Source: Belnapia sp.
Lineage (GTDB): Bacteria > Pseudomonadota > Alphaproteobacteria > Acetobacterales > Acetobacteraceae
Reading direction: 5' to 3'
Length of the DNA stretch: 5,090 nt
NCBI GenBank assembly: GCA_028291445.1
Contig: JAQGIA010000222.1
Span: 1 to 5,090, forward strand
How positions within the stretch are numbered: position 1 is the first letter of the stretch; the number at the start of each line of letters is the position of its first letter. The position numbers and the translations under genes were made by a program. Under the pieces are notes generated by a model. The model had not been told where the DNA came from and did no database searches. It saw only the letters and a program-made list of their open reading frames with translations. Of this stretch, positions 1 to 5,090 are shown in pieces.

Positions 1-927
1 ACCCTGCTGGTGCCGGGGCCGGAGGATGGGCCGCTGGCGCATTGGTCGGCCCGGCTCGCCGCCGCCCTGGCCCGCAGCATGACCATCGCGGTGCAGCTCA
101 CCCAGACCGTCCTGGGCGGGCCGGATGGGGTGACGGCGGCCAATCGCTTCGCCACCGCCGCGGCGCCGGATGGACGTACCCTGCTGGTGCTGCCCGGCGC
201 CGCCGCCCAGGCCTGGCTGGTGGGCGACCCGCGCGCCCGCTTCGATGGGGCCGGCTGGGTGCCGGTCTGCGCCGTCCAGGGTCCCGCCGTGGTCGCCGGC
301 CGCGCGCCCCTGGCGACGGCCTCCCTGGTGGCCTCTGCCCAGGCGCCGATCCGTTGCGGCTTCGCCACGCCGGACCAGGCGGGGACGGCGGCACTGCTGG
401 GGATGGACCTGCTCGGCCTGCCCGCCACGCCGGTGCCAGGGCTGATCGGCCCCCGCGCCGAAGCCGCCCTGGCACAGGGCGCGGTGGAAGCGGTGGTGTT
501 GCAGGGCGCCGACGTACCGGCCCGGCTGGCGGCGCTGGGGGCCAAGCCCTGGTTCACCCTGGATGGTCCCGGCCCGCGCGAGCCGGCCTTGCCGGAGGTG
601 CCGACCCTGGGCGAGCTGGCCAGCGGCGGCGATGCCGCGCTGCGCGGCGCCTTCCTCGCGGCGGCGGCCAATGCGCGGCTGGTCGGCGCGCTCCTGCTGC
701 CGGCGCTGACGCCATCCGACGTGGTGGCGCTGTGGCGCGCCGCCGCCCAGCGCTGGCTGGAGGAGGAGGCCCGCACCGGCCTGCCGGCCGGTATCCGGGC
801 CAATGCCGGGGCCGAGCTGGCGCCGGTCTTCAGCCCGCTGGCGCCGCCGGTGGAAGCGGTGCTGGCCTATCGGGAATGGCTGATGCGGCGGCTGCGCTGG
901 AAGCCGGACGCCTCGGCCGCACTGTGA
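1..927 (+). CDS. Bug/TctC-like tripartite tricarboxylate transporter substrate-binding protein, 5'-truncated by the window edge
   Basis: The frame is open from base 1 to the TGA at 925-927, giving 308 visible residues. The GTG at base 10 is probably internal, because the frame enters from outside the window. Family signs seen: a VP-x(4)-G-x(6)-AR segment near visible residues 4-18, where the first ligand loop of Bug proteins lies; APDGRTLLV at 55-63, matching the family's PDGyTLL; LPEVPTLGEL at 197-206, matching LPdvPTlaE; and a C-terminal YREWL...RLRW tail. By alignment to the usual start of the mature domain, I infer that only the signal peptide and the first strand (about 25-40 residues) are missing. 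Bug proteins are periplasmic receptors for carboxylates and similar solutes, usually paired with TctA/TctB membrane subunits. None is visible here, so it may be an orphan receptor. The first ligand loop departs from the usual GGxxD pattern, so the ligand cannot be guessed. The gene converges on the GMC gene across 20 bp. Confidence 0.8.
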   Translation, partial: TLLVPGPEDGPLAHWSARLAAALARSMTIAVQLTQTVLGGPDGVTAANRFATAAAPDGRTLLVLPGAAAQAWLVGDPRARFDGAGWVPVCAVQGPAVVAGRAPLATASLVASAQAPIRCGFATPDQAGTAALLGMDLLGLPATPVPGLIGPRAEAALAQGAVEAVVLQGADVPARLAALGAKPWFTLDGPGPREPALPEVPTLGELASGGDAALRGAFLAAAANARLVGALLLPALTPSDVVALWRAAAQRWLEEEARTGLPAGIRANAGAELAPVFSPLAPPVEAVLAYREWLMRRLRWKPDASAAL

Positions 928-947
928 CCTTGGCCTGGGACCTCGGC

Positions 948-2588
948 TTAGGAACCTGACCGGATCAGGTCGGCCGCCTTCTCCGCCACGCTGAGCACCG
1001 TCGCGTTGATGTTGCAGACCGGGATGTCCGGGAAGACCGAGGCATCCACCACCCGTAGCCCCGCCACGCCGCGCAGCCGCAGCGCCGCATCCAGCGGTGC
1101 GGTCGGATCGCCGCCCATCCGCACCGTGCCGCAGGGGTGATAGACGGTGCCGCCGGTCTCGCGGGCGAATTGCAGCAGCGCGGCGTCATCGGCGGCGGCC
1201 GGGCCGGGGCGGGATTCCGCGGCGACGATCCCGGCCAGCGGCGCCGCCGCCATCCAGTCCCGCGCCAGTCTGATGCCCCGCAGCACGCAGGCCCGGTCGT
1301 TCTCGGTCGCCAGGTAGCGGGGGGCGATGCGCGGCGCCACGGCGGGATCGGCCGAGGCGAGCGTCACCGCGCCGCGGCTTTCCGGCCGGCATTGCCAGAC
1401 CCCGAGGGTCATGCCGGGCGCCTCCTCCGGCACGCCGATCCGCAGGCCGGCGAAGCGGTGGCCGGGACCAGGGGGCGCTTCGGCCCAGGAAAGCGGGCCG
1501 CCGTTGATCTGGATATCGGGCGCTTCCAGCCCGGGGGCGGTGCGGGCGAACAGGGAAAACATGCCGGGCGACCAGGTCAGCACGCCATCGCCGCGCAGCG
1601 CCCAGCGCATCGCCTCGAAGGGCAGCCGCCAGCCGGTGATCCGGCGATTGGCCGACCAGCGGTGGGAGGCCAGCCGGAAGCCGAGCCGGACGATGAAGTG
1701 GTCCTGCAGGTTGGCGCCGATCCCCGGCATGTCCCGCAGCACCGGGATGCCGAGCGCGGCGAGATCGGCCGCTGGCCCGAAGCCCGAGAGCAGCAGCAAT
1801 TGCGGGGAGCCGATGGCACCGGCCGAGAGGATCACCTCGCGCCGGGCCTCGATCACCTGCTCGATGCCGCCGCGACGGATGGCGACGCCGGTGGCGCGGC
1901 CCTCGCTGACCATCACCTTCAGCGCCAGCGCCTGGTCGATGATATGCAGGTTCGGCCGGCCCAGCGCCGGGTGCAGGTAGGCGCGCGCGGCGGAGATGCG
2001 GCGACGGCCGCGCCGGGTCTGCTGAAACGTGGAAAAACCCTCGCGCCGCGGGCCGTTCATGTCGGCATTGACCGGCAGGCCGATGGCCCGCGTCGCCTCG
2101 GCCAGGCGGTCCAGCAGCGGCGGCGTCTCGGCCAGGTGTTCGACCGGCTGTGGGCCGGTGGTGCCGCGTTCCGCGCCGTCGTCGGTATCCCTGGCGGCGA
2201 AGCTCTCGTGCTTCTGGAAATAGGGCAGCAGGTCGTCCCAGCCCCAACCCGTGCAGCCCTTCTGCGCCCAGAGGTCGTAGTCGGAGGGATGGCCACGCAC
2301 ATGGCCCAGCCCGTTGATCGAGGAGGAGCCGCCCCAGACCCGGCCGCGCGGGTAATCCAGCGCCCGGTCGGCGGTGCCCGGGTCCGGCTGGGTACGGTAG
2401 CCCCAGGTCAGGCCCGGATGGTCGAGGATGCGGGCATAGCCGGCCGGGATATGGATATAAGGGTGGCGGTCGCGGCCGCCGGCCTCGATCAGCGCGACGC
2501 TGGTGCCGGGGTCCTCGGACAGCCTTGCGGCCAGGACGCAGCCGGCGCTGCCGCCGCCGACGATGACGTAGTCGAAGCTGTCGGTCAT
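948..2588 (-). CDS. GMC-family FAD-dependent oxidoreductase (choline/alcohol dehydrogenase-like)
   Basis: This 546-aa flavoprotein has the usual length for bacterial GMC enzymes, which oxidise alcohols to aldehydes with FAD. Numbering is from the ATG at 2588-2586. The FAD dinucleotide fold is GGGSAG at 11-16, closed by LIEAGG at 33-38. GMC signature 1 is PRGRVWGGSSSINGLGHVRG at 80-99. Signature 2 is GAIGSPQLLLLSGFG at 257-271, with Phe270 where the pattern prefers I/L/V/M. GIGANLQDH lies at 289-297. The catalytic-site region holds YHPCGT, with His484 as the probable catalytic base, and VCNINAT in place of the usual GNTNAP, with Asn528 as the probable partner. No signal peptide is visible, so it is probably cytoplasmic. 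The start overlaps the lysR stop as ATGA. An alternative in-frame ATG at 2600 (four residues longer, MSRP) has GGAG 11 nt upstream and is also plausible. The substrate is not determinable from sequence; choline-like or other primary alcohols are possible. Confidence 0.95.
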   Translation of the reverse strand: MTDSFDYVIVGGGSAGCVLAARLSEDPGTSVALIEAGGRDRHPYIHIPAGYARILDHPGLTWGYRTQPDPGTADRALDYPRGRVWGGSSSINGLGHVRGHPSDYDLWAQKGCTGWGWDDLLPYFQKHESFAARDTDDGAERGTTGPQPVEHLAETPPLLDRLAEATRAIGLPVNADMNGPRREGFSTFQQTRRGRRRISAARAYLHPALGRPNLHIIDQALALKVMVSEGRATGVAIRRGGIEQVIEARREVILSAGAIGSPQLLLLSGFGPAADLAALGIPVLRDMPGIGANLQDHFIVRLGFRLASHRWSANRRITGWRLPFEAMRWALRGDGVLTWSPGMFSLFARTAPGLEAPDIQINGGPLSWAEAPPGPGHRFAGLRIGVPEEAPGMTLGVWQCRPESRGAVTLASADPAVAPRIAPRYLATENDRACVLRGIRLARDWMAAAPLAGIVAAESRPGPAAADDAALLQFARETGGTVYHPCGTVRMGGDPTAPLDAALRLRGVAGLRVVDASVFPDIPVCNINATVLSVAEKAADLIRSGS

Positions 2589-2617
2589 TGGGCGGGACAT
2601 ACGGCGGCGGGCTCCAC
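2585..2617 (-). promoter_or_regulatory. ATGA stop/start overlap and candidate Shine-Dalgarno at the lysR-GMC junction
   Basis: On the minus strand the lysR TGA (2587-2585) and the GMC ATG (2588-2586) share ATGA, a classical arrangement for translational coupling. A GTGGAG (2617-2612) sits inside the lysR 3' end, 11 nt before the alternative ATG at 2600 and 23 nt before the ATG at 2588. Coupled re-initiation would explain use of 2588 without a close Shine-Dalgarno. Direct initiation would favour 2600. Either choice puts both genes on one transcript. Confidence 0.65.
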
Positions 2618-3520
2618 GTCGCGGGCCACCGCCAGCAGCAGGCGGCGCAGCCAGGCATGGCCGGGATCGGCCTCGAAGCGACGATGAAACAGCAGGGACA
2701 GCCGGGTGTGCCGCAGCGTCACCGGCGGGTCGCGCAGCACCAGCCCATGCGCCACGGCCAGTTGCACCGCAAGGCGCGAGGAGAGGCTGATGATCATGTC
2801 GGTCCTTTGCAGGATGGCGGGCACCGCCGAGAGATGCGCGACCACCGCGCCCAGGCGCCGCGTCTGGCCGAGTGCGCCGAGCGCCGCATCCAGCGCGCCG
2901 TCGCGCGAGCCGTTCGGCGAATGCAGCAGGTGCGGCACGCTGAGGAAGCGCTCCAGCGTCAACGCGCCCTCGGCCAGCGGATGGTCGCGGCGGAGCAGGG
3001 TGCGAAAGCCCTCCGGCAGCAGGCGCAGCCGGGTATAGATGGCGGGCGGCTCCGGCAGCACGCCGACCGCCATGCTGGCGGCGTCGCTCTCCAGCAGCGC
3101 CTCCCAATTGGTGCGGTCGGCGTGGCGGATGGTGAGCAGCGCCTGGGGGGCTTCCCGCCCCAACCTTTCGAGCAACGGCGGCGCCAGCACCGCCTCGGCA
3201 TATTCGCTGAAGGCCAGGCTGAAGACGCGGCGGGTGCTGGCGGCATCGAAGGGCGCCTGGCTGGCGATGGCCTCGCTGATGCGGTCCAGCGCATCGGCCA
3301 CCGGCGCCGCCAGGGTCAGTGCCAGGGCGGTGGGCTCGACGCCGCCGGGCCGGCGCAGGAACAACTCGTCGCCCAGCGCGTGGCGCAAGCGGGCCAGGGC
3401 GTTGGAGACGGCGGGCTGCGACAGGTTCAGCCGTTCCGCCGCGCGGGTCACGTGGCGCTCGCGGGCGACGGCGTCGAAGACCCGCAGCAGGTTCAGGTCG
3501 AGGTTGCCGATATCGGCCAT
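2585..3520 (-). CDS. LysR-type transcriptional regulator (Nod-like effector domain)
   Basis: This 311-aa protein is a normal LysR length. The N-terminal winged helix-turn-helix is clear: LDLNLLRVFDAVARERHVT at 7-25, then AAERLNLSQPAVSNALARLR at 27-46, LGDELFLRR at 49-57, and PTALA at 63-67. A linker helix follows, then an effector-binding domain from about residue 90 to 300 that resembles the NodD/PcpR-like periplasmic-binding fold. The start at 3520 is chosen because GGAG (3528-3525) lies 4 nt upstream and because family members begin just before LDLNLL. The upstream ATGs at 3535 and 3532 lack a Shine-Dalgarno and fall inside a dyad that looks like an operator. The gene is the first of a lysR-GMC pair overlapping by 4 bp, and is divergent from doxX. 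LysR proteins usually bind their own promoter region and respond to a pathway metabolite. Here the likely targets are its own operon and perhaps doxX (inference). Confidence 0.95.
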   Translation of the reverse strand: MADIGNLDLNLLRVFDAVARERHVTRAAERLNLSQPAVSNALARLRHALGDELFLRRPGGVEPTALALTLAAPVADALDRISEAIASQAPFDAASTRRVFSLAFSEYAEAVLAPPLLERLGREAPQALLTIRHADRTNWEALLESDAASMAVGVLPEPPAIYTRLRLLPEGFRTLLRRDHPLAEGALTLERFLSVPHLLHSPNGSRDGALDAALGALGQTRRLGAVVAHLSAVPAILQRTDMIISLSSRLAVQLAVAHGLVLRDPPVTLRHTRLSLLFHRRFEADPGHAWLRRLLLAVARDVEPAAVCPAQ

Positions 3521-3524
3521 ACGA

Positions 3525-3528
3525 CTCC
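3525..3528 (-). promoter_or_regulatory. Ribosome binding site deciding the lysR start
   Basis: GGAG on the minus strand lies 4 nt before the ATG at 3520-3518. The spacing is short but it is the only purine-rich site near any candidate start. The ATGs at 3535 and 3532 have none. Confidence 0.55.
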
Positions 3529-3529
3529 G

Positions 3530-3552
3530 CATCATTCAGGGCGCTGATGATG
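3530..3552. promoter_or_regulatory. Putative LysR-type operator (T-N11-A dyad) in the lysR/doxX divergent region
   Basis: CATCAT (3530-3535) and ATGATG (3547-3552) are perfect 6-bp inverted arms separated by 11 bp, so T3535 and A3547 give exactly the T-N11-A spacing of LysR boxes with dyad symmetry. Inside the arms, TCAG and CTG extend the symmetry imperfectly. The site is AT-richer than its surroundings, lies 10 bp upstream of the chosen lysR start and about 94 bp upstream of doxX. That position suits autorepression of lysR-GMC. Assignment to this regulator is inference from position and pattern. Confidence 0.5.
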
Positions 3553-3633
3553 GACGTTCCGACCCCGCGTTGGAAGGGCCGGCGCGGCGCGGCGCATGCT
3601 GCGGCCACCGCGGCACCATGCCGCATCGCAGGC

Positions 3634-3637
3634 AGGA
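3634..3637 (+). promoter_or_regulatory. Ribosome binding site for doxX
   Basis: AGGA ends 8 nt before the ATG at 3646. It supports that start over the in-frame ATGs at 3547 and 3550, which lie in the dyad and would add a basic, alanine-rich stretch not expected of the family. Confidence 0.6.
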
Positions 3638-3645
3638 CCCCACCG

Positions 3646-4077
3646 ATGATCGACGAAGCCAGCACCACCCGCTATGCCGCCGCCTTGTTGCGGATCAGCC
3701 AGGGGCTGCTGTTCCTGGCGCATGGCGCCATCCTCAAGCTCGGCACCTTCGGGCTGGCCGGGACCATGGGCTTCTTCGGCAGCCTGGGCTATCCGCCGGT
3801 GCTCGGCGCGGTGGTGATCGTGGCGGAGATCCTCGGCGGGCTGGCGCTGCTGGCCGGCGTGGCGGTGCGCTGGGTGAGCCTCGGGTTGCTGCCGCTGATG
3901 CTCGGCGCGCTGCTGCAGCACGCGGGCAATGGCTGGATGTTCACCAAGCCGGGCGGCGGCTGGGAATTCCCGGCCTTCTGGGCGGTGGCGCTGGTGGTGC
4001 AGGCCGGCCTCGGCGCCGGCGCCTGGGCACTCGATGCGCGCAAACTGGCCGGCGGGCAGCGGGCGGTCTCGGCCTAG
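3646..4077 (+). CDS. DoxX-family integral membrane protein
   Basis: This 143-aa protein has four hydrophobic segments at about residues 11-30, 52-71, 76-92 and 109-129, the usual DoxX size and topology. Family-like features seen are ISQGLLFLAHGAILKL in helix 1, the LGYPP loop at 47-51, the charged AEILGGLALLAG in helix 2 (Glu61), and the conserved HAGNGWMFTKPGGGWEFPAFW stretch split across 92-112. The family is named after a subunit of archaeal thiosulfate:quinone oxidoreductase, but most bacterial members have no proven activity. Some are linked to redox or thiol stress. The gene is divergent from lysR with a 125-bp gap, and its stop is only 2 bp from the convergent GNAT stop. If the dyad at 3530-3552 is a LysR site, doxX may also respond to that regulator. 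Its physiological role cannot be set from sequence. Confidence 0.92.
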   Translation: MIDEASTTRYAAALLRISQGLLFLAHGAILKLGTFGLAGTMGFFGSLGYPPVLGAVVIVAEILGGLALLAGVAVRWVSLGLLPLMLGALLQHAGNGWMFTKPGGGWEFPAFWAVALVVQAGLGAGAWALDARKLAGGQRAVSA

Positions 4078-4079
4078 CC

Positions 4080-4598
4080 CTAAGTCGGCGCGGTCGTCTG
4101 GCCCTCGCCCAGCGGCCGCGTCATCAGCACGGTGTCCACCCATTGCCCGTGCTTCCAGCCGACCGCCGGCAGCACGCCGCAATGGGTGAAGCCACAGGCG
4201 GCGTGCAGCCCGATCGAGGGCGTATTGGCGCTGTCGCCGATCACCGCGATCATCAGCCGGAAGCCCAGCGCCTCGCAGCGGGCGATCAGCGCCGGCAGCA
4301 GCAGGCGCCCGACGCCACGGCGGCCGGCATCGGGTGCCACATAGATCGAATTCTCGACCGCGAACCGATAGGCCGGCCGCGCCCGGTAGGCGCTGACATA
4401 GGCATAGCCGAGCAGCCGCCCGGCCCCATCGGTGGCGACGATATAGGGGTAGCCGCCGGCCAGGATCGCCTCCCGCCGCCGGGCCATCTCCGCCACCTCG
4501 GGCGGCTCCAGCTCGAAGCTGGCCCGGCCGTGCTGGACCGAATGGCCGTAGATGGCGGCGATGGCCGGAATATCGGCTGCGGTGCTGTCGCGCAGCAT
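4080..4598 (-). CDS. GNAT N-acetyltransferase, phosphinothricin acetyltransferase (PAT/Bar)-like
   Basis: This 172-aa protein matches the PAT/Bar-like GNAT pattern along its length: LRDSTAADIPAIAAIYGHSV at 2-21, ASFELEPP at 26-33, RRREAILAGGYPYIVA at 40-55, GYAYVSAYRARPAYRFAVENSIYV at 64-87 (split: GYAYVSAYRARPAY, then FAVENSIYV with Glu82 at the family's conserved acidic position), the acetyl-CoA loop GRRGVGRLLL at 92-101, IAVIGDSANTPSIGLH at 117-132, and a VGWKHGQWVDTVLM tail. Such enzymes acetylate the amino group of phosphinothricin, methionine sulfoximine or sulfone and similar amino-acid analogues. The true substrate here is unknown. The start at 4598 gives the family length. In-frame ATGs at 4628 and 4727 would add a low-complexity tail and fall in or beyond a dyad, and none of the starts has a strong Shine-Dalgarno (only a weak GAGA before 4598). 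The gene is convergent with doxX and divergent from the MFS gene. Confidence 0.92.
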   Translation of the reverse strand: MLRDSTAADIPAIAAIYGHSVQHGRASFELEPPEVAEMARRREAILAGGYPYIVATDGAGRLLGYAYVSAYRARPAYRFAVENSIYVAPDAGRRGVGRLLLPALIARCEALGFRLMIAVIGDSANTPSIGLHAACGFTHCGVLPAVGWKHGQWVDTVLMTRPLGEGQTTAPT

Positions 4599-4618
4599 GA
4601 TCGTCTCGTTTGGCGTTT

Positions 4619-4636
4619 CGTCGGGCATGGCCGACG
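4619..4636. promoter_or_regulatory. Perfect-arm dyad in the GNAT/MFS divergent region, candidate operator
   Basis: CGTCGG (4619-4624) and CCGACG (4631-4636) are exact inverted arms around a 6-bp spacer. The site lies 21 bp upstream of the chosen GNAT start and touches a weak minus-strand -10-like hexamer. That is a position where a bound repressor could block GNAT transcription. The regulator is unknown, and in so GC-rich a sequence a chance palindrome remains possible. Confidence 0.35.
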
Positions 4637-4662
4637 TTATGGCGCGGTGCGGCGGCTGTCCA
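4636..4662 (-). promoter_or_regulatory. Weak candidate sigma70-like promoter for the GNAT gene
   Basis: On the minus strand TGGACA (4662-4657, 5 of 6 to TTGACA) is followed after 15 bp by CATAAC (4641-4636, 4 of 6 to TATAAT). The spacer is shorter than the optimal 17 bp. A transcript from here would start near 4629, leaving a leader of about 30 nt to the ATG at 4598. This fits that start better than the ATG at 4628. Confidence 0.22.
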
Positions 4663-4672
4663 TCGGATGACC

Positions 4673-4702
4673 CTTCACCTGTCGCCTCTTCACCTGTCGC
4701 CT
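4673..4702. repeat. Perfect 15-bp tandem direct repeat, two copies
   Basis: CTTCACCTGTCGCCT occurs twice back to back (4673-4687 and 4688-4702) with no mismatch, in the GNAT/MFS intergenic region. The unit is five codons long, so it keeps any frame through it open: an MFS start at 4667 would read LHLSP twice, and a GNAT start at 4727 would read ATGEE then ATGEG. A 15-bp period is not a whole number of helical turns, so two copies of one protein-binding site would face different sides of the DNA. Replication slippage is the simpler explanation. Confidence 0.8.
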
Positions 4703-4731
4703 TTTGGGCAGCAGGGTGGCGCGCCACCGCC

Positions 4732-4735
4732 GGAG
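4732..4735 (+). promoter_or_regulatory. Ribosome binding site supporting a TTG start for the MFS gene
   Basis: GGAG ends 9 nt before the TTG at 4745-4747, near-optimal spacing. The in-frame ATG at 4667 has no purine-rich site upstream. Confidence 0.55.
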
Positions 4736-4744
4736 TCGCGCCGC

Positions 4745-5090
4745 TTGCCCCGATCCACCCCGAACCGGCAGGCGGAATGGCTGGTCGGCCTGGCGGTCTT
4801 CGCCACCGGCCTGGCGACCACCCTCCCGTTGCCGCTGTACGGCCAGATCGCCGCCCGTGGCGGCCATGGCGCCGGCGCGCTGGCGCTGGCCTTCGCCTGC
4901 TATGCGGCGGCGCTGATCGTCACCGCGCCGCTGCTCGGGCCATTGCCCGACCGGATCGGCCGCAAGCCCTGCGTGCTGCTGGGGGTGACGCTGGCGGCGG
5001 TCTCGACCCTGCTGCTGAGCCTGCTGCCGACGATCCCGGCACTGGCGGTGGCGCGGCTGGCCCAGGGGCTCGGCATGGGCTGCGTCACCG
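4745..5090 (+). CDS. Major facilitator superfamily transporter, N-terminal part, 3'-truncated by the window edge
   Basis: The frame is open to the window end, giving about 115 visible residues of a protein that would normally have near 400. Numbering is from the TTG at 4745. Hydrophobic helices run at about 12-32 (with the PLPLY end), 44-64, 76-95 and 97-115. MFS motif A follows helix 2 as GPLPDRIGRK at 65-74 (Asp69, Arg70, Gly72, Arg73), and the motif-B-like ARLAQGLGMG is at 103-112. These mark an inner-membrane, probably proton-coupled transporter of the MFS_1 type, drug or metabolite efflux being the commonest role. The visible part does not define a substrate. TTG is chosen for its Shine-Dalgarno. 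The in-frame ATG at 4667 would add 26 residues including the tandem-repeat sequence, unlike a normal MFS N-terminus. The gene is divergent from the GNAT gene, so the two may share control and could act together on one compound (inference). Confidence 0.88.
   Translation, partial: MPRSTPNRQAEWLVGLAVFATGLATTLPLPLYGQIAARGGHGAGALALAFACYAAALIVTAPLLGPLPDRIGRKPCVLLGVTLAAVSTLLLSLLPTIPALAVARLAQGLGMGCVT

Noticed and set aside
1..190. Repeated ACCCTGCTGGTG at 1-12 and 178-189 as a direct repeat
   Set aside because: Both copies encode TLLV in the same frame of the Bug gene and reflect codon bias, not a mobile-element duplication.
954..970. Hairpin ACCTGA-CCGGA-TCAGGT as a terminator for the Bug gene
   Set aside because: The stem is perfect but only 6 bp, with no T-tract on either strand, and it lies in the 3' coding end of the GMC gene. 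Intrinsic termination is not supported.
1137..2687. A 516-residue plus-strand open frame opposite the GMC gene
   Set aside because: It is low-complexity, rich in G, R, A and Q, shows no domain, and is antisense to a clear enzyme. It is a shadow frame.
2588..3547. A 319-residue plus-strand open frame opposite lysR
   Set aside because: Composition is shadow-like (Q, R, G, H rich) with no family pattern, and it is fully covered by a convincing LysR gene.
3600..3625. Inverted repeat TGCGGC-N14-GCCGCA in the doxX leader as a riboswitch or attenuator
   Set aside because: Short GC-only arms are common by chance at this composition, and there is no conserved RNA motif or terminator-like partner.
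948..3668. One 906-residue minus-strand frame running through the GMC gene and on under lysR
   Set aside because: Only the part downstream of about 2600 matches a known family. The upstream part is arginine/proline/alanine-rich shadow of lysR in another frame, typical of high-GC DNA. It is not a fusion protein.
3532..4182. A 216-residue minus-strand frame opposite doxX
   Set aside because: No recognisable motif; its codons mirror the DoxX coding sequence, which has clear family features.
4637..4867. A minus-strand 76-residue frame with a repeated RRQVK
   Set aside because: The repeat comes only from the 15-bp DNA duplication, and the rest is antisense to the MFS N-terminus with no family pattern.

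Overview
This is a compact, very GC-rich (roughly 70% by eye) bacterial chromosomal segment. It has long open shadow frames on both strands and G/C-ending codons throughout. The gene types are a Bug/TctC-like binding protein, a GMC oxidoreductase, a LysR regulator, DoxX, a PAT-type acetyltransferase and an MFS transporter. Together with the composition, they suggest an alphaproteobacterium, possibly Acetobacteraceae (Roseomonas-like). That assignment is an inference from gene style, not from a marker gene. I see no rRNA, tRNA, CRISPR array, insertion sequence or phage gene.

Layout from left to right: (i) 1-927 (+), the 3' part of a divergent Bug-type periplasmic solute-binding protein, cut by the window edge. 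(ii) 948-2588 (-), a complete GMC/choline-dehydrogenase-type flavin oxidoreductase, convergent with the Bug gene across a 20-bp gap. (iii) 2585-3520 (-), a LysR-type regulator directly upstream of the GMC gene on the same strand, with its stop codon overlapping the GMC start (ATGA). (iv) 3521-3645, a divergent promoter region holding a 23-bp dyad that fits the LysR T-N11-A rule. (v) 3646-4077 (+), a four-helix DoxX-family membrane protein. (vi) 4080-4598 (-), a phosphinothricin-acetyltransferase-like GNAT enzyme whose stop lies 2 bp from the doxX stop. (vii) 4599-4744, a second divergent region with an 18-bp perfect-arm dyad and a perfect 15-bp tandem duplication. (viii) 4745-5090 (+), the N-terminal part of an MFS transporter, cut by the right edge and probably starting at TTG.

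The clearest functional unit is lysR-GMC. The regulator appears to be the first gene of a translationally coupled two-gene operon, so it would control its enzyme by autoregulation from the lysR/doxX intergenic region. DoxX may share the same operator. GNAT and MFS form a second divergent pair, and acetylation plus export of a small toxic amine or amino-acid analogue is a reasonable but unproven reading. No gap of more than 300 bases lacks a gene. I did not find a clearly new biological system; the strongest non-coding signals are the two dyads and the tandem repeat.
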